Below are positions 23,174 through 34,464 of a DNA stretch of 64,000 bases, piece after piece. Made by a program: the position numbers and the translations under genes. The notes below the pieces were generated by a model that was given only the letters and a program-made list of their open reading frames with translations, did no database searches and was not told the DNA's origin. The DNA lies in the NCBI RefSeq assembly GCF_902167145.1, contig NC_050099.1, positions 14,150,434 to 14,214,433 of the forward strand, in the 5' to 3' direction. The stretch's first letter is position 1; each line of letters opens with the position of its first letter. This DNA comes from Zea mays (lineage: Eukaryota > Streptophyta > Magnoliopsida > Poales > Poaceae).

Positions 23174-23530
23174 ATGGATTCGGAGAACGCAAAGCTCCGA
23201 AGAGCACTGGCTCATTTAATCAAAGTAGTGGAGCAGCGTTGTGCCGACATCGTCGATGTCGTCCACGGTGCCTTCCAACCAGTTAGCGGACCAGTCCTGA
23301 ATGAAATGAATCGTGCTTTAGTTCAGATCGAGGACCTCGCCAAGGACCTTGATCACCTAGCTCTGGAAAAAGACTGGGAGATGGAGCACATGGCCCCTTC
23401 TCCTATTGCCTCATCATCAGAAACAGAGGATGAGCTTCTGCTTGATTATGATTCAGAGTTGAATCCTGACGATATCGTCGGCTACGACGATGGACGCGAC
23501 TACTCCACCGACGACACCTATCCCTACTAG
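23174..23530 (+). CDS. Small acidic Harbinger-encoded protein, function unknown
   Basis: This 118-codon ORF starts with ATG four bases after a splice-acceptor-like TTTTATGTAG (23170), so a 5' untranslated intron is likely. The first 70 residues look helical (KLRRALAHLIKVVEQRCADI, LVQIEDLAKDLDHLALEKDW). The tail is strongly acidic (ETEDELLLDYDSELNPDDIV) with many Tyr and Asp. It has no stop or frameshift. It lies upstream of the Myb-like ORF1 in the same direction and might share a transcript. I know of no named domain for it. Confidence 0.5.
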   Translation: MDSENAKLRRALAHLIKVVEQRCADIVDVVHGAFQPVSGPVLNEMNRALVQIEDLAKDLDHLALEKDWEMEHMAPSPIASSSETEDELLLDYDSELNPDDIVGYDDGRDYSTDDTYPY

Positions 23531-23839
23531 ATTACCATGCACCTAAGGAATATGTGTATGTGTTAGGTTTATGTGAGTTGAAGTACTCTTTTGTATGTGA
23601 ACACAACAGATGTGTGTCACAAGTCAGTGGTTTAGTTGATGTCATGTTTATGTTGTCCAAAACTATCTGGACGCGATGTTCATGACATGTTTATGTTAAC
23701 GTGGTCTGTAAAATGTTATGAAGTCTGCAATATATCTAGTGTGCACCACTTCTGAGTTTCTTGTGTCTGTCCTGTTAACATTGACATGGTTCTGCTTTCA
23801 TTTGACATGGTTCTTACGTGACTTCCTTGAATGTACAGC

Positions 23840-24905
23840 ATGGGTACGGATTGGAACCAAGTTATGGCACAATATGGCAGTTTCCTATCCGAGGATGATG
23901 CCACTCAGTTTGACAACACTGCACTTCCTCCTCCGCCTGATATACCAGCCCAGGCCTCACCAGCACAACCTCAAGTGAAGAAGCCTCCTCGACGCACAAA
24001 GCTAGCCAATTTCACGTCTGAAGAGGATATGAGGGTGTGTCAAGCTTGGTTGGCTGTCAGTTGTGATCCGATTGTGAACACTGGTCAGAAGCGTCAAGGA
24101 TTTTGGAATCGGATTACAGAGGCATACAACTCTCGTAGAGGATCAATGCCAGAGAGGTCTACCAAATCTCTCATGAGTAGGTGGGACAGTATCAAAACTC
24201 AATGTTCTACCTTTGCAGGATACATGATGGCTGTGCTTCGACAAAACCCAAGTGGCATGACTGATGCAGATAAGGTATGTAAATGTTCAGAACAAGCTAA
24301 CAGGCTTTTCTAAGTAAATGTTGACAACAAGCTAACACGCTTCGACAAAACCAACTGATTTTGTTTTGCAGACTTCGCTTGCGGCTACTCGTTTTGCTGC
24401 TGTTGAAAAGAAGCCCTTCCATTTCTTACATTGCTGGTCCATATTGAAGGATCAACCTAAATGGATGGACCAGCACATGAGCACTCAAAATCCTCCACCC
24501 AACCCAATTGGTACCCAATCAAATACTATTGACTGTGATGCTGCTGAAGAATTAGCTCCTTCAAGCTTTACTTCCAAAAGGCCGCTTGGTCGTGATTCAG
24601 CAAAGGAAAAGGCAAAGAAGCAAAGATCAGAAAACACATCATCCACTGATTCGGAGTACCTAACACGAATGGGTGAGCTCTCTTTGGAATGGTTATCTGT
24701 CTACAAATCAGTAGCTTCAACTGAGGAGAAGAAGTTGGAGTTCATGAAAAAACAGGAGAGGCAGAAACTGATATTGGAGAGGAAGAAGCTAAACTTAGAG
24801 AAGATGAAGATGGAACGACAAAAGGTGAAGGAGGACACGGAACAGGAGGTTCTCATATTGAGCATGGATTTGACAAAATGTAACCCCCTTCTTCGCCAGT
24901 ACTAA
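23840..24905 (+). CDS. Harbinger ORF1, Myb/SANT-like DNA-binding protein
   Basis: Two exons, 23840-24274 and 24372-24905, are joined across a 97-bp GT-AG intron (24275-24371) in phase 0. The start is the ATG just after the acceptor-like TGTACAGC. The domain begins at about RRTKLANFTSEEDMRVCQAW and continues through GFWNRITEAYN, RSTKSLMSRWDSI and, in exon 2, KPFHFLHCWSILKDQPKW. This is the pattern of the trihelix/Myb-like protein of PIF/Harbinger elements, which works with the transposase. The C-terminus is a Lys/Glu-rich coiled coil. A TAA at 24903-24905 comes 19 codons before a second in-frame stop (24963-24965); the extra codons read like the normal end, so this copy is probably slightly truncated. 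Confidence 0.8.
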
Positions 24906-25553
24906 GAGGCAAAACAACAGGAGATTCTGGCAAGGGTAACTGGAAGCTCGTCGTCAAGCAAGTGAATGTTCATTGCACTCGTTGAGGAAGTACTCTTATT
25001 TGTTTTCGAGAACAATTTAATGTTTCTGAACTCGACAAATTTATGTTCTGTCATATTAGAACTGAGTCATGTTGCTTAATAATAGTGGACTTCTTATATC
25101 ATTCGTCAATTATAGCATTACACATTCGCCAGCTTCGGATTACTAGAAACATAGTACAAACATAAACTTCATCGTACTTAACACATACTAGCTTCGGAAT
25201 AACGGAACAGACGACATGAGAAACTTGTTACTTGACACATACTACCTTCGGATTACCATAACTGACGACATAACACAGTAGACATGACAATGATAAACAT
25301 ACTTAACACATGCCAGACATAAACTTCATACTTAAGCAGCTCCAGATCCAAGCCGCGCCCAGTGGTGGTGGATTAGATCAACCTGCAACTAATTATATTT
25401 CACTGGATCATGTAGTTGGTCGTACCTGTTGTTGATATACTCATTGCGCTCGGAAAATGAACCATGACTAGTATCCGCCAAAACTCCGATGTTGTCGAAG
25501 CTTGTGTTCAAAGACGAAGGTCCTTCATCTTCTACGATCATGTTGTGCAATAT

Positions 25554-26817
25554 TGAGAGCACCTAGAGGGGGGGTGAATAGGTGATCCTGTAAAAACTTA
25601 AACTTATGGCCACAAAACTTGATTAGGCGTTAGCACAGTTTATACCAAGTGGCTAGAGAGGAGTCAAAACACAATAACCACACGAATCCAATCACAGAGA
25701 TGACACAGTGGTTATCCCGTGGTTCGGCCAAGTACAAAACTTGCCTACTCCACGTTGTGGCATCCCAACGGACGAGAGTTGCACTCAACTCCTCTCAAGT
25801 GATCCAATGATCAACTTGAATACCACGGTGTTCTTGCTTTTCTTTTCTCAATCCCGTTTGCGAGGAATCTCCACAACTTGGAGCCTCTCGCCCTTACAAA
25901 AGATGTTCACAGAGAATCACAGAGCAAGGGAGGGATTAGCAACTCACACACAACACAAAGATCACAGCGAATACGCACACACAAGACCCAGACTTGAGCT
26001 CAAAAGACTAGCACACTAGAACGGAGCTCAAATCACTAGAATGTCGAACAAGTGCGCGAGATTGATGTGTGAGTGATCAAGAGTGCTCAAAGAATGCTTG
26101 GTATTCTCCTCCATGCGCCTAGGGGTCCCTTTTATAGCCCCAAGGCAGCTAGGAGCCGTTGAGAGCACATCTGGAAGGCTATTCTTGCCTTCTGTCGTCG
26201 GGCGCACCGGACAGTCCGGTGCACACCGGACACTGTCCGGTGCCCGATTTGTTTCCATAAAAAGCGAAGCCGACCGTTGCCGACCGTTGTAGATCTGGCG
26301 CACCGGACAGTCCGGTGCACACCGGACAGTCCGGTGCTTCCTTCCGACCGTTGGCTCGGCCACGTGTCGCGCGCCGATCGCGCGGCCGACCGTTGGCCCG
26401 GCCGACCGTTGGCTCACCGGACAGTCCGGTGCACACCGGACAGTCCGGTGAATTTTAGCCGAAGTCGCCGGAGAAAAACCCGAGAGCGGCCTCTTCGGCC
26501 GAGGCAGCCTGGCGCACCGGACACTGTCCGGTGCACCACCGGACACTGTCCGGTGCACCACCGGACAGTCCGGTGCCCCAGACCGAAACAGCCCCTTGGC
26601 TGTACACAGCCAAGTCTTCTCTTCTCTTCTTTTATCTGTTTCTAACACTTAGACAAATATATTAGTACACAAAACCAATGTACTAAGGCTTAGAAACATA
26701 CCTTAACTTGTGATTTGCACTTTGTTCATCCATGGGCATATTTTCACATTAAGCACTTGTGTTTGCACTCAATCACCAAAATACTTAGAAATGGCCCAAA
26801 GGCACATTTCCCTTTCA
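25554..26817 (-). repeat. 3' LTR of intact Sirevirus
   Basis: 1264 bp, with nine copies of the palindrome CACCGGACAGTCCGGTG or its CACTG-spaced form between about 26205 and 26575. It also holds several GACCGTTGGC motifs and a TATA-like CTATAAAAGGGACC (minus strand, about 26127-26140). Confidence 0.95.
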
Positions 26818-27495
26818 ATCTCCCCCTTTTTGGTGATTTATGCCAACACAACATAAAGCAACTAGAACAAGTGCAAAATCACTTCAAGTAAAAACTCAAA
26901 TTGGTTTTGATTCAATTTTGGCATATATGGATCATCCTTTGCCACCACTTGGTTTGTTTTTGCAAATCAAACTCAAATCTCTATCTCTAAGTCAAGCACA
27001 CATGTTGAAGCATAAAGAGAGTCATTCCAAAAGAGATTGATCAAAGATTTCAAAAACTCCCCCTAATTCCCATAATCAATACTTCTCCCCACAAGAGGCC
27101 AACTTTTGACAGTAGAGACAATACGAGATAATAAAAGCCTTTTGACACAACAAAAACTCTATTCTACTATTTTCAAAATCTCTCAAGTGGTAGCTGATCC
27201 ATTTATCGCTTTGGCCTTTATTTTCTCCCCCTTTGGCATCAAGCACCAAAACGGGATCAATCTTGGCCCTTTAACCCCATTGCCTCACAAAAATCTTCAA
27301 TTAAGATCAAATGGCAATAAGAGTTCATGAGATGAACTTGGAATTAGTTACCCTCTCATCGGAGTGCAGTGGAAGTCTTTCATGGTCCAAGTCCACCTTT
27401 TCCCTTTCAATTCTCCTTCGAGACTAAGGCAAACAAACTCAAGCATATGGTTAGTCTCAAAGGGTCAAGTTGTAACACATCTCCCCCTAAAACTG
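26818..27495 (-). other. Multiple polypurine tracts after pol, including the terminal PPT
   Basis: On the minus strand AGGGGGAG-type tracts occur at about 27479-27488, 27226-27235, 27056-27062 and finally 26820-26832 (CCAAAAAGGGGGAGAT), which abuts the 3' LTR. Repeated tracts between pol and the 3' LTR are a known Sirevirus trait. About 780 bp between pol and the LTR is otherwise noncoding. Confidence 0.8.
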
Positions 27496-27615
27496 TGCAT
27501 CACTTTGCAACGGACTTGTGAGGTCCAGGGAGTGTTTGTACAACTTGAGCACCACAATAAACAACAAAATGCAGAATGAACATGATCAAAGGCATAAACG
27601 CATGTATGCTACAAT

Positions 27616-30600
27616 TCAATCCAAGTTCCGCGAATCTAAGACATTTAGCTCACTACGCAGCCTGCAAAAGGTCTTCTCATCTAGAGGCTTGGTAAAGATA
27701 TCGGCTAGCTGGTTCTCGGTGCTAACATGAAACACTTCGATATCCCCCTTTTGCTGGTGGTCTCTCAGAAAGTGATGCCGGATGTCTATGTGCTTTGTGC
27801 GGCTGTGCTCAACAGGATTCTCCGCCATGCGGATAGCACTCTCATTGTCACATAGGAGTGGGACTTTGCTCAGATTGTAGCCAAAGTCCCGGAGGGTTTG
27901 CCTCATCCAGAGTAGTTGCGCGCAACACTGTCCTGCGGCAACATACTCGGCCTCAGCGGTGGATAGGGCAACGGATGTTTGTTTCTTAGAGTTCCATGAC
28001 ACCAGGGACCTTCCTAAGAATTGGCACGTCCCCGATGTACTCTTCCTATCGACCTTACATCCAGCATAGTCGGAGTCTGAGTATCCAACTAAGTCAAAGG
28101 TAGACCCCTTTGGATACCAGAGCCCGAAGCAAGGCGTAGCAACCAAATATCTAAGAATTCGCTTTACCGCCACTAAGTGACACTCCTTAGGATCGGATTG
28201 AAATCTAGCACACATGCATACGCTAAGCATAATATCCGGTCTACTAGCACATAAGTAAAGCAAAGAACCTATCATTGACCGGTATGCTTTTTGATCAACG
28301 GACTTACCTCCTTTGTTGAGATCTGTGTGCCCGTCGGTTCCCATCGGCGTCTTTGCGGGTTTGGCGTCCTTCATCCCAAACCTCTTTAGCAAGTCTTGCG
28401 TGTACTTCGTTTGGGAGATGAAGGTGCCGTCCTTGAGTTGCTTCACTTGGAACCCAAGGAAGTAGTTCAACTCGCCCATCATCGACATCTCGAATTTCTG
28501 CGTCATCACCCTGCTAAACTCTTCACAAGACTTTTGGTTAGTAGAACCAAATATTATGTCATCGACATAAATTTGGCACACAAACAAATCACCATCACAA
28601 GTCTTTGTAAAAAGAGTTGGATCGGCTTTCCCAACCTTGAAAGCATTAGCAATTAAAAAGTCTCTAAGGCATTCATACCATGCTCTTGGGGCTTGCTTAA
28701 GTCCATAGAGCGCCTTAGAGAGCTTACACACATGGTCGGGGTACCGTTCATCCTCGAAGCCAGGGGGTTGCTCCACGTACACCTCCTCCTTGATTGGCCC
28801 GTTGAGGAAAGCGCTCTTCACATCCATTTGGTACAACCTGAAAGAATGGTGAGCGGCATATGCTAGCAAGATTCGAATTGACTCTAGCCTAGCCACAGGA
28901 GCAAAGGTCTCCTCGAAATCCAAACCTGCGACTTGGGCATAACCTTTTGCCACAAGTCGAGCCTTGTTCCTCGTCACCACCCCGTGCTCGTCCTGTTTGT
29001 TGCGGAACACCCACTTGGTTCCCACAACATTTTGCTTCGGACGAGGCACCAGTGTCCAAACTTCATTGCGCTTGAAGTTGTTTAACTCCTCTTGCATGGC
29101 CAACACCCAGTCCGGATCTAGCAAGGCCTCTTCTACCCTGAAAGGCTCAATAGAAGAGACAAAGGAGTAATGCTCACAAAAATTAACTAATCGAGATCGA
29201 GTAGTTACTCCCTTGCTAATGTCACCCAGAATTTGGTCGACGGGATGATCCCTTTGAATCATCGCTCGAACTTGGGTTGGAGGTGCCGGTTGCGCTTCTT
29301 CCTCCATCACTTGATCATCTTGTGCTCCCCCTTGATCACACGCCTCCTGTTGATGAACCTGTTCATCGTCTTGAGTTGGGGGTAGCACCATGGTCGAGGA
29401 AGAAGGTTGATCTTGCTCTTCTTGTTCCTGTGGTCGCACATCACCAATCGCCATGGTTCGTATAGCGGCCGTCGGAACATCTTCTTCATCTACATCATCA
29501 AGATCAACAACTTGCTCTCTTGGAGAGCCATTAGTCTCATCAAATACAACGTCGCTAGAGACTTCAACCAAACCCGATGATTTGTTGAAGACTCTATACG
29601 CCTTTGTATTTGAGTCATAACCTAACAAAAACCCTTCTACAGCTTTGGGAGCAAATTTAGAATTTCTACCCTTCTTCACTAGAATGTAGCACTTGCTCCC
29701 AAATACACGAAAGTAAGATACACTGGGTTTGTTACCGGTTAGTAGTTCATACGACGTCTTCTTGAGGAGTCGATGAAGGTAGACCCTGTTGATGGCGTGG
29801 CAAGCCGTGTTCACGGCTTCCGTCCAAAAGCACTCGGGGGTCTTGAACTCTCCAAGCATAGTCCTTGCCATGTCGATTAGCGTCCTGTTCTTCCTCTCTA
29901 CCACACCATTTTGCTGTGGTGTGTAGGGAGCAGAGAACTCATGCTTGATCCCTTCCTCCTCAAGAAACTCTTCCACTTGAAGGTTCTTGAACTCGGACCC
30001 GTTGTCACTCCTTATCTTCTTCACCTTGAGCTCAAACTCATTTTGAGCTCTCCTGAGGAAGCGCTTGAGGGTCCCTTGGGTTTCAGACTTATCCTGCAAA
30101 AAGAACACCCAAGTGAAGCGGGAAAAGTCATCAACAATTACTAGACCATACTTACTTCCTCCTATACTCAGATAGGCGACGGGTCCAAAAAGGTCCATAT
30201 GCAGCATCTCCAAGGGTCTTGATGTCGTCATCACATTTTTGGTGTGATGAGAGCCTCCCACCTGTTTCCCTGCTTGACAAGCTGCACAAGGTCTATCTTT
30301 TTCGAATTGAACATTAGTTAGTCCTATCACGTGTTCTCCCTTTAGAAGCTTGTGAAGGTTCTTCATCCCCACATGTGCTAAGCGGCGATGCCACAGCCAG
30401 CCCATGCTAGTCTTAGCTATTAAGCATGCATCTAGACCGGCCTCTTCTTTTGCAAAATCTACTAAATAAAGTTTGCCGTCTAATACACCCTTAAAAGCTA
30501 GTGAACCATCACTTCTTCTAAAGACAGACACATCTACATTAGTGAATAGACAATTATATCCCATGCTGCACAATTGACTAACAGATAGTAAATTGTAACC

Positions 30601-30822
30601 AAGAGACTCTACTAAAAACACATTGGAAATAGAATGCTCATTGGAAATTGCAATTTTACCTAACCCTTTTACCTTGCCTTGATTCCCATCACCGAATATG
30701 ATTGAATCTTGGGAATCTTTATTCTTGACGTAGGAGGTGAACATTTTCTTCTCCCCCGTCATATGGTTTGTGCATCCGCTGTCGATAATCCAGCTTGAAC
30801 CCCCGGATGCATAAACCTGCAA
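27616..30822 (-). CDS. pol: Sirevirus pol polyprotein (PR-IN-RT-RNase H), intact
   Basis: The 1068-codon open frame begins at a TTG (30822-30820) with no nearby ATG, so it is probably expressed with gag. Domains in order: aspartic protease (DSG at residues 14-16), HHCC integrase zinc site (His145, His150, Cys179, Cys182), integrase core (Asp210, Asp273, Glu309), a variable linker, copia-type reverse transcriptase (from [12 protein letters not shown]; active site [11 protein letters not shown]), and RNase H ([17 protein letters not shown]). No internal stop or frameshift is present. Its frame is offset by one base from gag, whose TAA is at 30832-30830, so expression needs a frameshift, reinitiation or splicing event. 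It makes virus-like-particle enzymes for cDNA synthesis and integration. Confidence 0.95.
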   Translation of the reverse strand: MQVYASGGSSWIIDSGCTNHMTGEKKMFTSYVKNKDSQDSIIFGDGNQGKVKGLGKIAISNEHSISNVFLVESLGYNLLSVSQLCSMGYNCLFTNVDVSVFRRSDGSLAFKGVLDGKLYLVDFAKEEAGLDACLIAKTSMGWLWHRRLAHVGMKNLHKLLKGEHVIGLTNVQFEKDRPCAACQAGKQVGGSHHTKNVMTTSRPLEMLHMDLFGPVAYLSIGGSKYGLVIVDDFSRFTWVFFLQDKSETQGTLKRFLRRAQNEFELKVKKIRSDNGSEFKNLQVEEFLEEEGIKHEFSAPYTPQQNGVVERKNRTLIDMARTMLGEFKTPECFWTEAVNTACHAINRVYLHRLLKKTSYELLTGNKPSVSYFRVFGSKCYILVKKGRNSKFAPKAVEGFLLGYDSNTKAYRVFNKSSGLVEVSSDVVFDETNGSPREQVVDLDDVDEEDVPTAAIRTMAIGDVRPQEQEEQDQPSSSTMVLPPTQDDEQVHQQEACDQGGAQDDQVMEEEAQPAPPTQVRAMIQRDHPVDQILGDISKGVTTRSRLVNFCEHYSFVSSIEPFRVEEALLDPDWVLAMQEELNNFKRNEVWTLVPRPKQNVVGTKWVFRNKQDEHGVVTRNKARLVAKGYAQVAGLDFEETFAPVARLESIRILLAYAAHHSFRLYQMDVKSAFLNGPIKEEVYVEQPPGFEDERYPDHVCKLSKALYGLKQAPRAWYECLRDFLIANAFKVGKADPTLFTKTCDGDLFVCQIYVDDIIFGSTNQKSCEEFSRVMTQKFEMSMMGELNYFLGFQVKQLKDGTFISQTKYTQDLLKRFGMKDAKPAKTPMGTDGHTDLNKGGKSVDQKAYRSMIGSLLYLCASRPDIMLSVCMCARFQSDPKECHLVAVKRILRYLVATPCFGLWYPKGSTFDLVGYSDSDYAGCKVDRKSTSGTCQFLGRSLVSWNSKKQTSVALSTAEAEYVAAGQCCAQLLWMRQTLRDFGYNLSKVPLLCDNESAIRMAENPVEHSRTKHIDIRHHFLRDHQQKGDIEVFHVSTENQLADIFTKPLDEKTFCRLRSELNVLDSRNLD

Positions 30823-30829
30823 GGCAAAT

Positions 30830-33190
30830 TTAGGCTTGGGTCTTAGGTACCCAACTCATGTTGGGTCCTACAAGGTTAGCACAAATCTTCTTAGGGACCC
30901 AAATGCAAGTTTTATCACCTTTGCATTTAGCCCCTAACTTCCTAGCAATTATCTTTCTATTCTTTCTACAAATTGCAAAGGAAGCATTCAAAGCATGATA
31001 TATTGTAGAAAATTCATTTACTACTTTCCTAGGAGCATTATGAACTACATTTTTCCTAGGCATTTGGTGAACAACATTTCTTCTATCATGCATAACATGA
31101 GAACTAGAAGCAGTCATAGCATAAGAGTCATAAGCATGTGAATCAAAAACATCATTTCTAGTATGTCTTCTTTCATGATACAAAAAGGCATGGTTCCTCT
31201 TAGCACTAGTAGCCATAGGGGCCTTCCCTTTCTCCTTGGCGGGAATGGGAGCCTTATGGCTTGTTAAGTTCTTGGCTTCCCTCTTGAAGCCAAGTCCATC
31301 CTTAATTGAGGGGTGTCTACCAACCGTGTAGGCATCCCTAGCAAATTTTAGTTTTTCAAAATCACTTTTGCTAGTCTTAAGTTGAGCATTAAGACTAGCC
31401 ACTTCATCACTTAATTTTGAAATGGAAACTAAGTGTTCACTACAAGCATTAACATCAAAATCCTTACACCTAGTGCAAATTGTAATATTTTCAACATACG
31501 AGTTACTTGCTACTTCTAGTTTAGTAGTTAAATCTTTAATTTCACCTTTTAAAGAAGAAATGGTTTCATTACAAGTAGAAAGTTCACAAGAAAGTATTCC
31601 ATTTCTTTTAACTTCTAGAGCAAGTGAATTTTGAGCACTAACAAATTTATCATGTTCTTCATATAAGAGATCTTCTTGTTTCTCTAAGGTTCTATCCTTT
31701 TCATTTAAGGCATCAATCAACTCATTAATCTTAGCTATCTTAGTTCTATCCAATCCCTTGAATAAACTAGAGTAATCAATTTCATCCTCACTAGATTCAT
31801 CATCACTAGAAGAATCATAAGTATTAGCATTACGAGTGATTACCTTCTTTTCCCTTGCCATGAGGCAAGTGTGATGCTCGTTGGGGAAGAGAGCCGATTT
31901 GTTGAAGGCGGTGGCGGCGAGTCCTTCATTGTCGGAGTCGGACGAGGAGCAATCCGAGTCCCACTCCTTGCCTAGATGCGCCTCGCCCTTTGCCTTCTTG
32001 TAATGCTTCTTCTTTTCCCTCTTGTTTCCCTTTTCCTGGTCACTATCATTATCGGGACAGTTAGCAATAAAATGACCAAGCTTACCGCATTTGAAGCATG
32101 ATCGCTTCCCCTTGGTCTTAGTCTTGCTCGGCTGTCCATTGCGACCCTTTAGCACCGTCTTGAATCTCTTGATAATGAGGGCCATTTCTTCTTCATTAAG
32201 ACCGGCCGCCTCAATTTGCGCCACCTTGCTAGGAAGCGACTCCTTGCTCCTCGTTGCCTTTAGAGCAATGGGTTGAGGCTCGTGGAGTGGACCGTTCAAT
32301 GCGTCGTCAACGTATCTTGCCTCCTTGATCATCATCCGCCCGCTCACGAATTTTCCAAGCACTTCCTCGGGCGTCATCATCGTGTACCTGGGATTCTCAC
32401 GAATATTGTTCACGAGATGAGGATCAAGAACGGTAAAGGACCTGAGCATTAGGCGGACGACGTCGTGATCCGTCCAACGCGTGCTTCCGTAGCTCCTTAT
32501 TTTGTTGATAAGGGTCTTGAGCCGGTTGTAGGTTTGAGTTGGCTCCTCTCCCCTTATCATGGCGAATCGTCCAAGCTCGCCCTCCACCAACTCCATCTTG
32601 GTGAGCATGGTGATGTCGTTCCCCTCGTGAGAGATCTTGAGGGTGTCCCATATCTGCTTGGCATTGTCCAAGCCACTCACCTTATTGTACTCTTCCCTGC
32701 ACAAAGATGCTAAGAGAACAGTAGTAGCTTGTGCATTTCTATGAATTTGTTCATTTATAAGCATAGGGCTATCCGAGCTATCAAATTTCATTCCATTCTC
32801 CACAATCTCCCATATGCTTGGATGGAGAGAGAATAAGTGACTACGCATTTTGTGACTCCAAAATCCGTAGTCCTCCCCATCAAAGTGTGGGGGTTTGCCA
32901 AGAGGAATGGAAAGCAAATGCGAATTCGAACTATGTTGAATACGAGAATAATCAAATGAAAAGTTCGAATTGACCGTCTTTTTGTAGTCGTGGTCGTCGT
33001 CCTTTTGGGAAGAAGAGGACTCATCGCTGTCGTAGTAGACGATCTCCTTGATGCGTCTTGTCTTCTTCTTCTTCCCATCTTTTCGCTTGTGGCCCGAGCC
33101 CGAGTCATTGGACTTGTCATCCCTTGGCTCGTTGACGAAGGACTCCTTCTCCTTGTCGTTGATCACAATTCCCTTCCCCTTAGGATCCAT
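30830..33190 (-). CDS. gag: Sirevirus gag, intact
   Basis: A 786-codon frame starts MDPKGKG at an ATG 50 bases after the LTR. It has a Lys/Glu/Asp-rich N-terminus, a UBN2-like capsid domain ([20 protein letters not shown] to about [13 protein letters not shown]), one CCHC zinc knuckle ([15 protein letters not shown]), and an acidic Ser-rich linker. A coiled-coil-like region ([20 protein letters not shown] onward) and a His-rich C-terminal part ending WVPKTQA follow. The coiled coil beyond the knuckle makes this gag longer than that of most copia elements, as is usual in Sireviruses. It forms the particle that packages the element RNA. Confidence 0.95.
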   Translation of the reverse strand: MDPKGKGIVINDKEKESFVNEPRDDKSNDSGSGHKRKDGKKKKTRRIKEIVYYDSDESSSSQKDDDHDYKKTVNSNFSFDYSRIQHSSNSHLLSIPLGKPPHFDGEDYGFWSHKMRSHLFSLHPSIWEIVENGMKFDSSDSPMLINEQIHRNAQATTVLLASLCREEYNKVSGLDNAKQIWDTLKISHEGNDITMLTKMELVEGELGRFAMIRGEEPTQTYNRLKTLINKIRSYGSTRWTDHDVVRLMLRSFTVLDPHLVNNIRENPRYTMMTPEEVLGKFVSGRMMIKEARYVDDALNGPLHEPQPIALKATRSKESLPSKVAQIEAAGLNEEEMALIIKRFKTVLKGRNGQPSKTKTKGKRSCFKCGKLGHFIANCPDNDSDQEKGNKREKKKHYKKAKGEAHLGKEWDSDCSSSDSDNEGLAATAFNKSALFPNEHHTCLMAREKKVITRNANTYDSSSDDESSEDEIDYSSLFKGLDRTKIAKINELIDALNEKDRTLEKQEDLLYEEHDKFVSAQNSLALEVKRNGILSCELSTCNETISSLKGEIKDLTTKLEVASNSYVENITICTRCKDFDVNACSEHLVSISKLSDEVASLNAQLKTSKSDFEKLKFARDAYTVGRHPSIKDGLGFKREAKNLTSHKAPIPAKEKGKAPMATSAKRNHAFLYHERRHTRNDVFDSHAYDSYAMTASSSHVMHDRRNVVHQMPRKNVVHNAPRKVVNEFSTIYHALNASFAICRKNRKIIARKLGAKCKGDKTCIWVPKKICANLVGPNMSWVPKTQA

Positions 33191-33224
33191 CTCTTCGGGC
33201 GGTTAGTCCCTTTCTTGAAGAGAA

Positions 33225-33240
33225 CGGCTCTGATACCAAT
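33225..33240 (-). other. Primer binding site of intact Sirevirus
   Basis: On the minus strand ATTGGTATCAGAGCCG follows the end of the 5' LTR directly, the initiator tRNA-Met primer site. Confidence 0.9.
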
Positions 33241-34464
33241 TGAGAGCACCTAGAGGGGGGGGTGAATAGGTGATCCTGTAAAAACTTAAACTTATGGCCA
33301 CAAAACTTGATTAGGCGTTAGCACAGTTTATACCAAGTGGCTAGAGAGGAGTCAAAACACAATAACCACACGAATCCAATCACAGAGATGACACAGTGGT
33401 TATCCCGTGGTTCGGCCAAGTACAAAACTTGCCTACTCCACGTTGTGGCGTCCCAACGGACGAGAGTTGCACTCAACTCCTCTCAAGTGATCCAATGATC
33501 AACTTGAATACCACGGTGTTCTTGCTTTTCTTTTCTCAATCCCGTTTGCGAGGAATCTCCACAACTTGGAGCCTCTCGCCCTTACAAAAGATGTTCACAG
33601 AGAATCACAGAGCAAGGGAGGGATTAGCAACTCACACACAACACAAAGATCACAGCGAATACGCACACACAAGACCCAGACTTGAGCTCAAAAGACTAGC
33701 ACACTAGAACGGAGCTCAAATCGCTAGAATGTCGAACAAGTGCGCGAGATTGATGTGTGAGTGATCAAGAGTGCTCAAAGAATGCTTGGTATTCTCCTCC
33801 ATGCGCCTAGGGGTCCCTTTTATAGCCCCAAGGCAGCTAGGAGCCGTTGAGAGCACATCTGGAAGGCTATTCTTGCCTTCTGTCGTCGGGCGCACCGGAC
33901 ACTGTCCGGTGCCCGATTTGTTTCCATAAAAAGCGAAGCCGACCGTTGCCGACCGTTGTAGATCTGGCGCACCGGACAGTCCGGTGCACACCGGACAGTC
34001 CGGTGCTTCCTTCCGACCGTTGGCTCGGCCACGTGTCGCGCGCCGATCGCGCGGCCGACCGTTGGCCCGGCCGACCGTTGGCTCACCGGACAGTCCGGTG
34101 CACACCGGACAGTCCGGTGAATTTTAGCCGAAGTCGCCGGAGAAAAACCCGAGAGCGGCCTCTTCGGCCGAGGCAGCCTGGCACACCGGACACTGTCCGG
34201 TGCACCACCGGACAGTCCGGTGCCCCAGACCGAAACAGCCCCTTGGCTGTACACAGCCAAGTCTTCTCTTCTCTTCTTTTATCTGTTTCTAACACTTAGA
34301 CAAATATATTAGTACACAAAACCAATGTACTAAGGCTTAGAAACATACCTTAACTTGTGATTTGCACTTTGTTCATCCATGGGCATATTTTCACATTAAG
34401 CACTTGTGTTTGCACTCAATCACCAAAATACTTAGAAATGGCCCAAAGGCACATTTCCCTTTCA
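33241..34464 (-). repeat. 5' LTR of intact Sirevirus
   Basis: 1224 bp, about 40 bp shorter than its partner because two palindrome-containing segments are missing. It has seven CACCGGAC...GTCCGGTG palindromes against nine in the 3' LTR. The promoter-like CTATAAAAGGGACC lies at about 33815-33828 (minus). Confidence 0.95.

Larger units (their letters stand above)
25554..34464 (-). mobile_element. Complete Sirevirus (Ty1/copia, Opie/Ji group), TSD AATAT
   Basis: Two LTRs (5' LTR 33241-34464, 3' LTR 25554-26817) begin TGAAAGGG and end CTCTCA on the minus strand. AATAT flanks the element at 25549-25553 and 34465-34469. The internal order is PBS, gag, pol, a spacer with several polypurine tracts, and the terminal PPT. 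Both ORFs are open over their full length. By eye the LTRs differ by only about three substitutions plus length changes in palindromic repeats, so insertion was recent. It interrupts the Harbinger transposase, so the Harbinger element is older. Confidence 0.96.

Noticed and set aside
25708..26648. Open frames in the Sirevirus LTRs (both strands, repeated at 33396-34299)
   Set aside because: They are produced by the GC-rich palindromes and have no homology to element proteins.
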